64,000 bases of DNA from Natrarchaeobius halalkaliphilus. GTDB lineage: Archaea; Halobacteriota; Halobacteria; Halobacteriales; Natrialbaceae. This document shows positions 16,272-25,340 of the stretch, piece by piece; position 1 is the first letter of the stretch, and every line of letters begins with the position of its first letter. A program made the position numbers and the translations under genes. The stretch covers positions 310,001 to 374,000 of the forward strand of contig NZ_REFY01000002.1 in assembly GCF_003841485.1 (NCBI RefSeq), given 5' to 3'. The notes beneath the pieces were generated by a model, which did not search any database, was not told the DNA's origin, and saw only the letters and a program-made list of their open reading frames with translations.

Positions 16272-18299
16272 ATGGGGGCGCTTTCGGGCACACAGCAAGG
16301 TTGTAACAGATCCAGTTTAGTCCAGTACCTTGCTGACTGCGGCCTGATGGCTTACGGTCAACGTGACTCGAACGCGCTGACCGACCGAAACAGCGACCGC
16401 GTTCGAATTCTCAAGTTCCTTGCACGGCACCCAGAAGGCGTTTCCCAGACTGCGCTCTGTCACTTTGTGCTGAAAGGTGTTGCTCCTAGCGATTACTCGG
16501 GCCTCTACGATCTCTCAGGCGATGCCTACGAACGTCACGATGCTGCTGCTCAGTATTTTTACACCGGTAACGACTGGGTAGCGCTCGATGGCTCCGATGA
16601 TGACTACCAGTTCCTCAATCGATTCGTCAACGATCTCCAGGAGTGTACCGATCTCGTCCGTCTCGAGCACGTCGATCGCGACGACGAGCGGGGACGATGG
16701 GTCTACCCGACCCACCGCCTCCTTGACTTGATTTCGGAAGGCATTCGTGAAACACCGACCGCTTCGAACGAACTCGTCTACGACCGCGAGTTCGTACAGA
16801 ACATGCTCAAGACCTGTAGGAACAGCAGTTTCGACCTTACTGATTCCCAGAAAAACTTTGCAGCTCACGCACTTCGTCGTTACATCCAACGCACGCAGGA
16901 TTACCGATTACTCTTCGATGTGCACCTCGCTAACCGAAGCGGTTACGACCGTCGTCGTATGGAAAAGTCCTACAAAACCCGGTTTACTGACGAAGGGCGC
17001 GTGAACAAGGCTTTCGCGCGGCTTCAGTCAGCACTCGAATACGGCTACGAACGAGCTAAGAACGCCGTGTTCGTGACGCTCACGACTGATCCCGCGAAAC
17101 ATGATTCGCTGTGGGACGCTATACAGGCGATAAATCCGGCTTTTCACAACCTCACGCAGTTTTTCAAAACCGACCCTTCCACGGTCAAGGATACTCGAGA
17201 ATCCGTGGTTCCGTACTGGCGACCTGGACTCGACTCGTCGAACTTTCACTTCGGCCAAGAAGGTGTCGTGTCGGGCAGACCACGTGAACGTCTCGAGTAC
17301 GTCAAAGTGCTCGAATTTGACGGTGGCGGGAAACCACATCTACACTGTCTCTTTTTCGATGTTCCAACCCGTGAGAGCGACGGAATGCCGTGGTTGATCG
17401 ACAAAGACGAACTCTCACATCGCTGGGATCAGTACGGGCAAGGTCGAATCGGCGATCTGTACCCGCTTGCGTATCGTGACGATCTCGACGAAGTCGGTGA
17501 CTTCGGAGATCGCGTCGTCCGTGATGAGGACGGGACTCGTCTCAAAGATGAGGACGGCGAGTTTGTCACGGAACCCGTCGACGAAGGCTTCGTCTCCTGG
17601 TATCGATACGGCGATCACGATCACTCGCAGGAGTGGGTCGATGAGCACGTTCGGTATCACAAAGGAACGGACGGCCTGATCGATATGGACGGTGACGACG
17701 ACGTTCTACAGGAGAAAACTGCTGGTGCATACATCGGGAAGTACATCTCTGAGATGTACGGAACGCTCCTGGATCACAACGCTGCCGACGTCCCGGAGGA
17801 CTTCGATCCGGAACTCGATGCTGACGATGACGATGCGGCGTACTGGAAGCTCGCACTCTACTGGGCGACACAGCGCCAGTTTTGGAGTCCATCAAACGGG
17901 ATTCGCGATGCCATACGGCTCGACGATGATCGCACTGACATTCGTCGCGGTGTCGCTGATGCTACCAGAACATCACTCCTCGTTTCCGCTGAAGCACATC
18001 ACGAGCCTCATGCATCCTATCCCGATCTCGATTCGTCACGAACTGAGTCGCTGTTCCACGATCTCGTTCGTGACCTTCTCGCTGAACGCGAGCTCGAGGA
18101 AACTCGAGCGTCGGTCACGTCGACTACGCTTGCCCGAATCGATTACCTCGGTGCGTACCACTATTCGGACGTTCCCGACAGCGGTGATCGACGCGTGGAC
18201 GCTGCTGTGGTTGAGCAGGCGATACACGATCCGAACGAACCTGTTGTTCTTGCATCTTCTGGCGATAATCCACCACCTGTTGAAGACGTGTGGTCATAG
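16272..18299 (+). CDS. HUH-superfamily rolling-circle replication initiator
   Basis: Up to 675 residues. The N-terminal region has a winged-helix segment (RVRILKFLARHPEGVSQTALC). The HUH endonuclease motifs are in order. Motif 1 is VFVTLTTDP near residue 266. Motif 2 is PHLHCLFF with H356 and H358. Motif 3 is AYIGKYISEMYG with candidate nucleophiles Y487 and Y491. An acidic C terminus follows. Such proteins nick the origin and start rolling-circle replication; the SNJ1 RepA group is related to IS91 transposases. The ATG at 16272 directly follows the preceding stop. An ATG at 16347 is an alternative if the first 25 residues are not translated. Confidence 0.82.
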   Translation: MGALSGTQQGCNRSSLVQYLADCGLMAYGQRDSNALTDRNSDRVRILKFLARHPEGVSQTALCHFVLKGVAPSDYSGLYDLSGDAYERHDAAAQYFYTGNDWVALDGSDDDYQFLNRFVNDLQECTDLVRLEHVDRDDERGRWVYPTHRLLDLISEGIRETPTASNELVYDREFVQNMLKTCRNSSFDLTDSQKNFAAHALRRYIQRTQDYRLLFDVHLANRSGYDRRRMEKSYKTRFTDEGRVNKAFARLQSALEYGYERAKNAVFVTLTTDPAKHDSLWDAIQAINPAFHNLTQFFKTDPSTVKDTRESVVPYWRPGLDSSNFHFGQEGVVSGRPRERLEYVKVLEFDGGGKPHLHCLFFDVPTRESDGMPWLIDKDELSHRWDQYGQGRIGDLYPLAYRDDLDEVGDFGDRVVRDEDGTRLKDEDGEFVTEPVDEGFVSWYRYGDHDHSQEWVDEHVRYHKGTDGLIDMDGDDDVLQEKTAGAYIGKYISEMYGTLLDHNAADVPEDFDPELDADDDDAAYWKLALYWATQRQFWSPSNGIRDAIRLDDDRTDIRRGVADATRTSLLVSAEAHHEPHASYPDLDSSRTESLFHDLVRDLLAERELEETRASVTSTTLARIDYLGAYHYSDVPDSGDRRVDAAVVEQAIHDPNEPVVLASSGDNPPPVEDVWS

Positions 18300-18557
18300 A
18301 CATGACTCCAGGTCTACTAGTTGCTAGAGGGTGTTATAGAACAGCTTGCCACCCTTTGCGGCTACCGACGAACGGTAAGTACAGTACATTGGTTGACCAA
18401 TACAGAGCGAGGTGAAGCAGAATTCAGTCATACTCACTGCCTGTCAGAGGTGGCATTCGGCGTCGGTAGTTTCTCGCGAGCGGAATAGTCCTCCTCTCCG
18501 ACACTGTCGCCGATTCTGGTCACTGGTTTATTAGTATCTCCAGTATTTGTTGTCCGT

Positions 18558-18959
18558 ATGGCATCAATTCCAACAGAGTCTCGTGATTTGTTCAAGAAGA
18601 AGAAGACGTTCGCTCACCTGGCAACGCTCTTGCCGGATGGCGCACCTCATGTCGTTCCAGTTTGGGTGGAGTACGATGCCGATGCTGACCGTCTCTTGGT
18701 GAATACCCAACGTGGCCGCCGGAAGGAAAAAAATGTCCGCCAACAGTCACGAGTTGCCATCAGTATGACTGACCCAGATAACCCTTACCGGATGCTCTCG
18801 GTACGAGGTGAGGTCGACGACATCACTTCAGAAGGGGCACACGAGCAAGTCAACAGGATGGCGGAGCGCTATCTGGGAGACGGGGACTACGCTGACCCTC
18901 AGACAGAACGTGTTATCATCTCAATCAGACCTGAGCAAGTCAGCTACTCTGACTCGTAG
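18558..18959 (+). CDS. PPOX-class F420-dependent oxidoreductase-like protein
   Basis: A 133-residue split-barrel flavin-type protein of the pyridoxamine-phosphate-oxidase-like superfamily. Visible features are FAHLATLLPDGAPHVVPVWVEYD, NTQRGRRKEKNVRQQSRVAIS and MLSVRGEVDDIT, which fit the short F420-binding subgroup. It probably reduces a small substrate with F420H2; the substrate is unknown. It has its own promoter (TTTATTAG near 18527) and may be cargo of the island. The 258 bp before it hold no gene, only a short palindrome TTGGTTGACCAAT. Confidence 0.8.
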   Translation: MASIPTESRDLFKKKKTFAHLATLLPDGAPHVVPVWVEYDADADRLLVNTQRGRRKEKNVRQQSRVAISMTDPDNPYRMLSVRGEVDDITSEGAHEQVNRMAERYLGDGDYADPQTERVIISIRPEQVSYSDS

Positions 18960-19227
18960 GAAGAGAACCGAGTCCAGACAAAGCTGGGAGAAACTATGAG
19001 TCCGCTGGCCGGGTGAGCGCCCGTTCGTCCTCCCTCAGCAGTGGTACAGCGAATAGTAGGCGCGTGGAGTGAACGGATAGTTCAGTCTATCGGAGACGAA
19101 AAGAATTCTATTGAAATCGTTCTATGACTCCCACAGTTAGCTACGCCACTTTCGGTCCCGCCACTGTACGTACAAGACCACGTTTCCCACTTCTAGCTAT
19201 TACTATCACTCTAGTATTTAGATATGC

Positions 19228-19599
19228 ATGGCAACTAGTGATAGTTCTGGAGACGGGTTCCAGACAGCGACGGTATCGAGCGGGAACTACGATGGCGACG
19301 ATGCTGAATGGATTCCTCTCCCGGACGAAGGCGAAGTGATTCAGGGAATCATCCTTGCGATGACTCCAAACAGCGGAGACTACGATCAGCTGCGCGTCCG
19401 GTTCAAGTCGACCGACGGCGACGATGAAGGCGAGATTCGGCTCGCTCACTTCAACCAGACGCTCGAGGACACCGTTCACGAGAATGGAATCTCGGAAGGG
19501 TACGAGTTCCGCCTCGAAGGTGTCGACTCGTACGAGTGGACGGACGACGACGGCAACGAGCGCGAAGGAACCGAACGCGAGCTGGAGTACCGCGCCTGA
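19228..19599 (+). CDS. Acidic protein of unknown function in the tRNA-Trp island
   Basis: A 123-residue soluble protein. The N terminus is disordered (Ser/Gly/Asp). A beta-rich core follows (VIQGIILAMTPNSGDYDQLRVRFKS, EIRLAHFNQTLEDTV, YEFRLEGVDSYEWTD). The shape is compatible with an OB-fold-like or small beta-barrel protein, but I do not recognise the family. It lies 37 bp before the membrane protein gene on the same strand, so the two are probably one unit. A TATA-like TAGTATTTAG precedes it. The 268 bp upstream hold no gene. Confidence 0.6.
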   Translation: MATSDSSGDGFQTATVSSGNYDGDDAEWIPLPDEGEVIQGIILAMTPNSGDYDQLRVRFKSTDGDDEGEIRLAHFNQTLEDTVHENGISEGYEFRLEGVDSYEWTDDDGNEREGTERELEYRA

Positions 19600-19636
19600 G
19601 CAGTAACGCGACGACGTTTTCTCACACACGATTACT

Positions 19637-20560
19637 ATGGCAAATCACAGAAACGGATTCGATCTGGGCGGAATGGCAAACGACTACGCAAACCTTCGAA
19701 CAGTCCCTGCGCTCCTGTCAATCGTCTTCGCGATGGCGTCGCTATACCAGTTCGGCGCTGTCGACGAAATTCACATCCAGTGGTTCGACTACACGCTGTC
19801 GAACACGCACGCTATCGGTGGCTCGCTCGGCGTGTACGTAATCGCGTTCATGTCGAGCCAGACCAAGAGCTTCGAGCACTACCAGGACTGGGAAAAGGTC
19901 ACGATTGCAGCCGGACCGATTCTCATACTCGGGTACGAATACTTGCCGTACCTGCCGTCGGTGATCGAATACCACGATCTCGCACTGTTCGGCCTGGTCG
20001 TCCTCACGCTTGCGGTCGTAGGCTTTTCGATCGCGCTCGTCGGCACTGCCGCTGCCGAAGAAACCTCCGCTGACGATCTCGAGGTCGAACACAACGACAC
20101 TGTCGTTGTCAACGCGACCTTCGCGGAAGACGGTGCGACTGCCGATCTCAACGTGACGATCGTCGCTGACGACAACGAGATTCTAGACGAGTCGACGCAC
20201 ACGCTCGAGGGCGACGAAAACGAGTCCGACGAGTGTCACGGGTTCTTCGATCGACTCGACGACGGCGACGGCGTCCTCGAACTCACGTTCCAGTCGGTAC
20301 GACGGGGCGTCGCCGCTTTCGCCGCGTCCCCGTCGGTCGAACGTGTATACGGTATAGTGCGCCTCGAGGCCGGAGCGAACCGGTCCCCACCTGGAGTGAT
20401 CCGCTGTCGTTCCGTGTACCAGTACGACTGGTGGGCCGCTCCCGGTCCGTTCGTACGCGATCGACGTGCCGTCTGCAGATTTGGCCGTCTTCATTGTCTT
20501 TTGACTTGCCGTTTATACCCTCAGCGAGACAACCAGTTCTATTCGCGTGACTCGTTGTGA
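19637..20560 (+). CDS. Membrane protein running into flanking DNA at the island edge
   Basis: The open frame has 307 codons, but only the first 195 or so look natural. They show three or four membrane helices (about 22-40, 54-72, 88-108 and 116-138). An acidic extracellular-type domain follows, with VVVNATFAEDGATADLNVTIVADDNEI. From about codon 197 (position 20226) the reading is antisense to the truncated hydrolase gene and becomes Arg-rich and unlikely. The native C terminus has therefore probably been replaced at the junction. The family is not recognised. It may be a structural or envelope-associated gene of the integrated element, which is speculation. Confidence 0.5.
   Translation: MANHRNGFDLGGMANDYANLRTVPALLSIVFAMASLYQFGAVDEIHIQWFDYTLSNTHAIGGSLGVYVIAFMSSQTKSFEHYQDWEKVTIAAGPILILGYEYLPYLPSVIEYHDLALFGLVVLTLAVVGFSIALVGTAAAEETSADDLEVEHNDTVVVNATFAEDGATADLNVTIVADDNEILDESTHTLEGDENESDECHGFFDRLDDGDGVLELTFQSVRRGVAAFAASPSVERVYGIVRLEAGANRSPPGVIRCRSVYQYDWWAAPGPFVRDRRAVCRFGRLHCLLTCRLYPQRDNQFYSRDSL
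20183..20494 (-). pseudogene. Truncated alpha/beta hydrolase
   Basis: The frame starts as a normal alpha/beta hydrolase: MKTAKSADGTSIAYERTGSG, PPVVLVHG (oxyanion HG), then FDRRGRGES and EEPVTLVG, which should lead into the nucleophile elbow GHSxGG. Instead, after VTLVG (20226) the sequence turns into antisense of the island membrane gene and soon ends. The nucleophile Ser, the acid and the His are all lost. About two thirds of a typical 260-280-residue enzyme is missing. This marks the right edge of the island, or of a deletion connected with it. Confidence 0.75.
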
Positions 20561-21054
20561 AGTGGACGGTCGCCGCGGCTCTGGGCGTTCCCGAGTAACG
20601 TTTCCGCCTCACCCCGGTAGTCATAGCCGGGGATGATTCCCTGTGCGAAGGTTCCCTCGACGTATTCGATGAGGGCTTTCGCGTCCTCGACGCCATCTCT
20701 CGCGTTCCCGGCGACGTACTCCAGCGTTACTCGCACGTCGGTGGCGTCACGGTCGACGGTGGGCTTCTCGTGCGTGTCGGTGTGAGAAACGGTGAAGGCG
20801 TCCTCGAGTCGACGCTCGAGGGTTTCGAACCACCCGTCTTCGACGACAGGAGCGACGGTTTCGTTCGCGACGGCGGCATCGAGTGTCGGCAGGGTAACGG
20901 TGATGAGAAATCGACTGCCGCGTCCGCTGTTCGTATCGACGGCTGTCACGGTCGTGTCGAAGACGGTCGTCGTGAGCGTATAGTCTTCGTCCGACTGGTC
21001 GAACGCGTCGTGGGATTCGAGTTCCTGTTCGATGGCTGGCGGAACTGTGGTCAT
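20539..21054 (-). CDS. DUF5813-like protein
   Basis: A 171-residue acidic protein I associate with the haloarchaeal DUF5813 family: YTLTTTVFDTTVTAV, LPTLDAAVANETVAPVVEDGWFETLERRLEDAF, and the C-terminal EYVEGTFAQGIIPGYDYRGEAETLLG. It is cytosolic with no known function. It lies 44 bp upstream of the truncated hydrolase on the same strand, so the two may once have been an operon. Start is ATG at 21052-21054. Confidence 0.8.
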   Translation of the reverse strand: MTTVPPAIEQELESHDAFDQSDEDYTLTTTVFDTTVTAVDTNSGRGSRFLITVTLPTLDAAVANETVAPVVEDGWFETLERRLEDAFTVSHTDTHEKPTVDRDATDVRVTLEYVAGNARDGVEDAKALIEYVEGTFAQGIIPGYDYRGEAETLLGNAQSRGDRPLHNESRE

Positions 21055-21233
21055 CGTAGAGTGAAACGGCCGTCATGAAAAAGGGTGTTACGTTGTCCTA
21101 CCGATCGGACAGTGAGACGAGGGAACAACCACCACGACATCGTAATCCGTCCGATCGTTTCGACTCGGTAGGGATCCGTTTCCGATGCAAACGCCATGCA
21201 TAACTACAACGGATATCGACGTTTCTCGCTGGC

Positions 21234-21446
21234 ATGTCCATCGATAGACACGCAGCCGAACGCCGCCGTTTTGCTCGACTTCTCGGAACCGACGGGGAGG
21301 TCGGTTCTGGACTCCCAATCGGCTCTCGCTCGAGTTCGGTTTCCAAATCGGCCCGCGAGGAGCGACGGACGGACGGGGCCGATGACGAACGCGTAACCGA
21401 CTTCGGAAGCGAGGGGGCTGTCGGAGCCGATCCGAGATCAGAATAG
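21234..21446 (+). CDS. Possible small Arg/Asp-rich protein
   Basis: A 70-codon frame beginning MSIDRHAAERRRFARLLGTDGE with a disordered charged remainder. Codon choice (GAC, GAG, CGC) is compatible with coding and there is no competing gene on the other strand. No family is recognised and no clear ribosome-binding site is seen. It may be spurious. It is the only candidate in the 420 bp between the DUF5813 gene and the gene at 21476. Confidence 0.3.
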   Translation: MSIDRHAAERRRFARLLGTDGEVGSGLPIGSRSSSVSKSAREERRTDGADDERVTDFGSEGAVGADPRSE

Positions 21447-21475
21447 TCCGAGGCGGCCAGAATCGTCCGACGAGA

Positions 21476-21865
21476 TCAGGACAGTTGGCGGGTTTCGAGA
21501 AACGAACTGAGCGCGGTCGCGACTTCTTCGAAGTCCTTGACCGTGAGTCCGTCCGTCGTGGCGAAAACGCCCTCGCTGTCGTTGGTCACGCGAATCAAAA
21601 AGCCGTTATCGAAGACGCGAATGGTGTAGTTGTACTCACCAAGTTCCGAGTTTTCGTAGGCTGTTTGTGCGGTTTTGAACCCTCGCCACTCGTGACCGAT
21701 GAACGTCGAGAGGTCGGCATCGCGTTCGAGGTCTTCTCGCAGATAGACCTGTTCGTAGTCGTCACGCGTAAAGTAGGTGACCGAGCGGAGGCTGTCCCCG
21801 ATCGCCGTTCGACAGGTCGTTTCGATCTGCTCCGTCGCCTCGTCGGTGAGTAGGCCTGTGGCCAT
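21476..21865 (-). CDS. Conserved haloarchaeal DUF7522-like protein
   Basis: A 129-residue soluble protein with the conserved run RSVTYFTRDDYEQVYLREDLE, then STFIGHEWRGFKTAQ and LGEYNYTIRVFDNGFLIRVT. I associate it with a haloarchaeal family (DUF7522) of unknown function, though the number is from memory. The ATG at 21863-21865 (MATGLLTDE) is chosen over one eight codons upstream because the helical homology region begins there. Monocistronic, with the metY gene downstream on the same strand direction. Confidence 0.75.
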   Translation of the reverse strand: MATGLLTDEATEQIETTCRTAIGDSLRSVTYFTRDDYEQVYLREDLERDADLSTFIGHEWRGFKTAQTAYENSELGEYNYTIRVFDNGFLIRVTNDSEGVFATTDGLTVKDFEEVATALSSFLETRQLS

Positions 21866-21947
21866 ACCTGAGTGGTCGAACTCAGCCACCTTAACGACGG
21901 GGGGACTTATCGACCTATTGATACTGAAGGATTGACTTCGAGGCGAT

Positions 21948-23234
21948 TCACGCGCTCGAGATTGCCTGATCGAGATCTGCGATCACGTCGTCGACGTCTT
22001 CGATACCGATCGAGAGTCGGACGAGGTCGTCGGTAACACCGCCTGCGAGCTTTTCTTCCTCGGTGAGTTGCTGGTGAGTGGTGCTTGCGGGATGGATTAT
22101 CAACGATTTCGCGTCTCCGACGTTCGCCAGCAGACTCATGAGGTCGACTTCGTTGCAGACCGTCTCGGCGGCGTCGTAGCCTCCCTCGAGACCGAACGTG
22201 ATCATGCCGCCGTAGCCACCCTCTAAGTACTCGCTGGCTTCGTCGTGGGTTTCGTGACTTTCGAGGCCCGGGTAGTTGACCCACGAAACCGACGAGTGGT
22301 CTTCGAGGTACTCTGCGACGGCCATCGCGTTCTCGCAGTGTTTCTCCATCCGGAGCGGGAGCGACTCGAGTTTCTGGAGAGTGACCCAGGCGTCGAACGG
22401 CGATTGCTGGTTGCCGAGGTCGCGCAATCCACGCGTTCGGGCGGCGATCGCGAACGCCTGCTCGCCAAACGTTTCGTGGAAGTTAATCCCGTGATACGCC
22501 GGATTCGGCTCGGTAAGTTCGGGATACTCACCCTCGTCCCACGGGAACGAGCCGCCATCGACGAGAATTCCACCGACCGTCGACCCGGCACCGTGGATCC
22601 ACTTGGTCGTCGAGTTCCAGACCAGATCGGCCCCGTGTTCGAGCGGGCGACAGAGATACGGCGTCGCGAACGTGTTGTCCACGAACAGCGGAACGTCGTG
22701 TTCGTGTGCGATATCAGCGATGCGTCCGATATCGGGCGTGACCAGGGCGGGGTTACCGATCGTCTCGAGGTGGACGAACGCGGTGTCGTCGTCGATCGCC
22801 TCGGCGTAGGCGTCGTAGTCGAGAGTGTCGACGAACTTCGTCTCGATCCCGCGTTTCGAGACGGTGTGGGTGAGATAGGTGTAGGTCCCGCCGTAGAGCG
22901 AAGACGAGGACACGATGTTGTCGCCCACGTCCGCCAGAATAAACGTCGCGAGATCGAACGACGCCATTCCAGAGGACGTCGCAAGCGCGCCGACGCCACC
23001 CTCGAGGGTGGCGATCCGCTCTTCTAACATCGCGTTCGTCGGGTTCATGATTCGCGAGTAGATGTTTCCGAACTCCTGTAACCCGAAGAGTGCAGCGGCG
23101 TGTTCCGTGTCGTCGAACGCGTAGGACGTCGTCTGATAGAGCGGGGGTGCTCGAGCGCCGGTCGTCGGATCGGGGTCCTGTCCGGCGTGGATGCTGTCGG
23201 TCGCGAACTGGTGGTCGTGGCTGTCGTCGCTCAT
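21948..23234 (-). CDS. metY: O-acetylhomoserine sulfhydrylase (MetY type)
   Basis: A 428-residue PLP enzyme of the Cys/Met metabolism family. It makes homocysteine (or cysteine) from O-acetyl-homoserine/serine and sulfide. The N-terminal signature [27 protein letters not shown] is typical. The PLP lysine is K211 in [11 protein letters not shown], and [15 protein letters not shown] supplies the conserved Asp and Thr. The length exceeds cystathionine gamma-synthases (about 380-400) and fits MetY. ATG at 23232-23234 (MSDDSHDH) is selected because the upstream 18 codons look uncoded. Confidence 0.92.
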   Translation of the reverse strand: MSDDSHDHQFATDSIHAGQDPDPTTGARAPPLYQTTSYAFDDTEHAAALFGLQEFGNIYSRIMNPTNAMLEERIATLEGGVGALATSSGMASFDLATFILADVGDNIVSSSSLYGGTYTYLTHTVSKRGIETKFVDTLDYDAYAEAIDDDTAFVHLETIGNPALVTPDIGRIADIAHEHDVPLFVDNTFATPYLCRPLEHGADLVWNSTTKWIHGAGSTVGGILVDGGSFPWDEGEYPELTEPNPAYHGINFHETFGEQAFAIAARTRGLRDLGNQQSPFDAWVTLQKLESLPLRMEKHCENAMAVAEYLEDHSSVSWVNYPGLESHETHDEASEYLEGGYGGMITFGLEGGYDAAETVCNEVDLMSLLANVGDAKSLIIHPASTTHQQLTEEEKLAGGVTDDLVRLSIGIEDVDDVIADLDQAISSA

Positions 23235-23284
23235 ACTGGTAGACACACAGGGCTGATAGTAAAACGTTGTTACGATCGCCGGTC

Positions 23285-25042
23285 TCACGACCGATCTCGG
23301 AGGGGACCAACCGATCGAGTGAGGTCGTGAGACCGGCGATCGGTTTCGTTCTGACTGATCCTGAACTCGAATCGTGCCCCACCCGAGTCGGCGGAGCCGG
23401 CCGTCACCGTCCAGCCGTGTGCGTCGGCGACGGCCGCGACGATCGAAAGACCGAGCCCGGTCCCGTCCCCGCTCGAATGCCCCTCCTGAAAGACTCGATC
23501 GCGTCGTTCGGAAGGAATTCCGGGACCGTCGTCCTCGACGGCAAATCCTCGTTCCGTTTCCAGGACACGGACTGTAACCGACGGTCCGGCGTGTTCGACA
23601 GCGTTTCGAAAGAGGTTCTCGAACGCCTGTTGAAGCCGACTCCGATTACCGTCGACGGGTCCGATGGATCCCGTTTCGAGTTTCGATTGCTCTGTTTCGA
23701 CCGCGTTCCAGGCAGCTCGAACCGTCTCTTCGAGATCGACCGTGTCGGGTTCGCGGACGTCCTCGTCCTGACGGGCAAGCGTCAGGAGATCGTCGATCAT
23801 CGTCTCCATGCGCTCGGCTGCAACGACGACGTCAGTTGCGTGGGACGGATCACCGGTTTCTTCGATCAGATCGGCATAGCCTCGAAGGATGTTGAGCGGG
23901 TTCCTGAGATCGTGGCTGATGACCGAGATGAATCGCTCGAGACGTTCGTTCTTGCGAGCCAGTTCCCGTCGACGACGATCACGATCGTGCGTGTAGCCAA
24001 CGAGTTCACCGACCGTCTGAACCTGCTGGCGAAGCGATCGCGGCCACGGTCGCTTGGTTCGCTGTTCGATAAGGAGTATTCCCTCGAGTTCCCAGTCGAC
24101 GACGATGGGTGTCGCGAGTATGGACTCGAGACCGCGCGCTCGAAAGTACGGATGTTCGATCGGGTCTTGTCCGTCGATCTCGTCGTTTCGACTACCGTCG
24201 ACGCCGAGGCTACCGACGAAATCGTCGGGAACTTCGATATCGAACTCGTCGTCCATCTCCGGTGGAACGGCGTACGGATCGAACGACTGAGACAGCGTGT
24301 CGAACCCGGGAAACGATTCGGCATCGATCGCCGGAACGTCCACGGACGGCTCGTCGACGACGGCGATACCGACGGGTCGAGGCTCGCCACTGCTGGCCCC
24401 ATCGTCATCGGCGTCTCTCGAGGGGGCATCCCAGCAGTATGTTGGCTCGAGAACGCCCTCGTCGTACTCGAATACCAGACACCGATCCGCGTCGAGCTGT
24501 CGTCCGACCAGTTGGAGTCCCCACTCGATCTCGATATCGGTCTCGTCCGATGCTGCGCCCATTAGCGACCGCGAAACCTCCAGAACGACCTCCCGAACGT
24601 CCGAAATCGACCGGTGGTACTGTTCGTCGAGACACGCCTGCAGTCGCTTAACATCTGTACGAGTCAGCGAGTCGGCTCCGTCCTTCGAGACGATCTCGGC
24701 GCGTTCGATCTCGAGCAGGGCGCGGCCGATCGCCGGATCGAGCGACGAGGAAACGTAAATAACGGGGGGCGATGACCGCGACTCGTGTACGTCCTCGAGG
24801 ACGGAACACGCCTCGTCCGTGGCGAGTCCATCGCCGACGACGAGGCAGTCGACACCGTCCTCGAGTTCCTCCTCGATCGAACTCGGTGAGGTGACGTGCT
24901 GGAACCTGTAGCGCGACTCGAACGCTTCGGTGATCCGCGTACGGGTTTCGGGACCATCGACGGAGAGGACGTCAAACGATCGTTCGCACCGCTTCTGATC
25001 GGTGGCTTCGGGTTCAGTTGCCCGTCTAGAATCCCGGTTCAT
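23285..25042 (-). CDS. Sensor histidine kinase with REC-like and GAF domains
   Basis: A 585-residue soluble kinase. Residues about 25-135 resemble a receiver fold (FDVLSVDGPE...VDCLVVGDGL), but an intact phospho-acceptor pocket is not obvious. A GAF-like domain spans about 150-345, interrupted by an acidic insertion. HisKA has ISHDLRNPL with H377. The ATPase domain shows FRNAVEHA (N box), DDGPGIP (G1) and GTGLGLSIV (G2). ATG at 25040-25042 is preferred to a GTG 13 codons upstream. There is no partner regulator beside it. Haloarchaeal kinases of this layout are thought to sense intracellular signals; the ligand is unknown. Confidence 0.88.
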   Translation of the reverse strand: MNRDSRRATEPEATDQKRCERSFDVLSVDGPETRTRITEAFESRYRFQHVTSPSSIEEELEDGVDCLVVGDGLATDEACSVLEDVHESRSSPPVIYVSSSLDPAIGRALLEIERAEIVSKDGADSLTRTDVKRLQACLDEQYHRSISDVREVVLEVSRSLMGAASDETDIEIEWGLQLVGRQLDADRCLVFEYDEGVLEPTYCWDAPSRDADDDGASSGEPRPVGIAVVDEPSVDVPAIDAESFPGFDTLSQSFDPYAVPPEMDDEFDIEVPDDFVGSLGVDGSRNDEIDGQDPIEHPYFRARGLESILATPIVVDWELEGILLIEQRTKRPWPRSLRQQVQTVGELVGYTHDRDRRRRELARKNERLERFISVISHDLRNPLNILRGYADLIEETGDPSHATDVVVAAERMETMIDDLLTLARQDEDVREPDTVDLEETVRAAWNAVETEQSKLETGSIGPVDGNRSRLQQAFENLFRNAVEHAGPSVTVRVLETERGFAVEDDGPGIPSERRDRVFQEGHSSGDGTGLGLSIVAAVADAHGWTVTAGSADSGGARFEFRISQNETDRRSHDLTRSVGPLRDRS

Positions 25043-25340
25043 GTCGTCTTTTAGAGTGTTGATGTCTCGCTCCGACCTCACGGCGTCTGGGATACGTGAC
25101 CTCGAGGTCCCGTGCGTACTATCAGGCCTATGGTTTGGCGTTCGTGTCGTACTGGACAGACTACTGCGTTGCCGGTGCGAACGTTACTATGTTCCGCCAT
25201 GTGCGTTCAGATAAACATTCTGGCCGAACAATTCGAGTCGTGTGACATGATCGAGCGAGTTCCCGAGCAAACGCGAAACGGAGGAGTTCCTCGGTGCTCT
25301 GGACGGGGGACAGCCACAGTCGCCGCCCACGTCAACGACG

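Larger units (their letters stand above)
15471..20225. mobile_element. Putative integrated rolling-circle plasmid/virus island at tRNA-Trp
   Basis: This 4.75-kb segment starts directly after the tRNA-Trp 3' end and ends where an alpha/beta hydrolase gene is cut off after residue VTLVG (20226). It carries an HUH-type Rep gene with two coupled small genes, a PPOX protein and two unassigned genes. Several parts are less GC-rich than the flanks. No integrase and no second copy of the tRNA 3' end were found by eye, so the limits are inferred. It could be a decayed integrative plasmid, a provirus relative, or an IS91-like rolling-circle insertion. Confidence 0.5.

Noticed and set aside
18300-18557. 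Possible insertion-sequence remnant between rep and the PPOX gene
   Set aside because: Only a short TTGGTTGACCAAT palindrome is present. No terminal inverted repeats or transposase reading could be made out.
23267-24565. 432-codon plus-strand frame
   Set aside because: Antisense to the histidine kinase. No recognisable motif, and the kinase motifs are intact.
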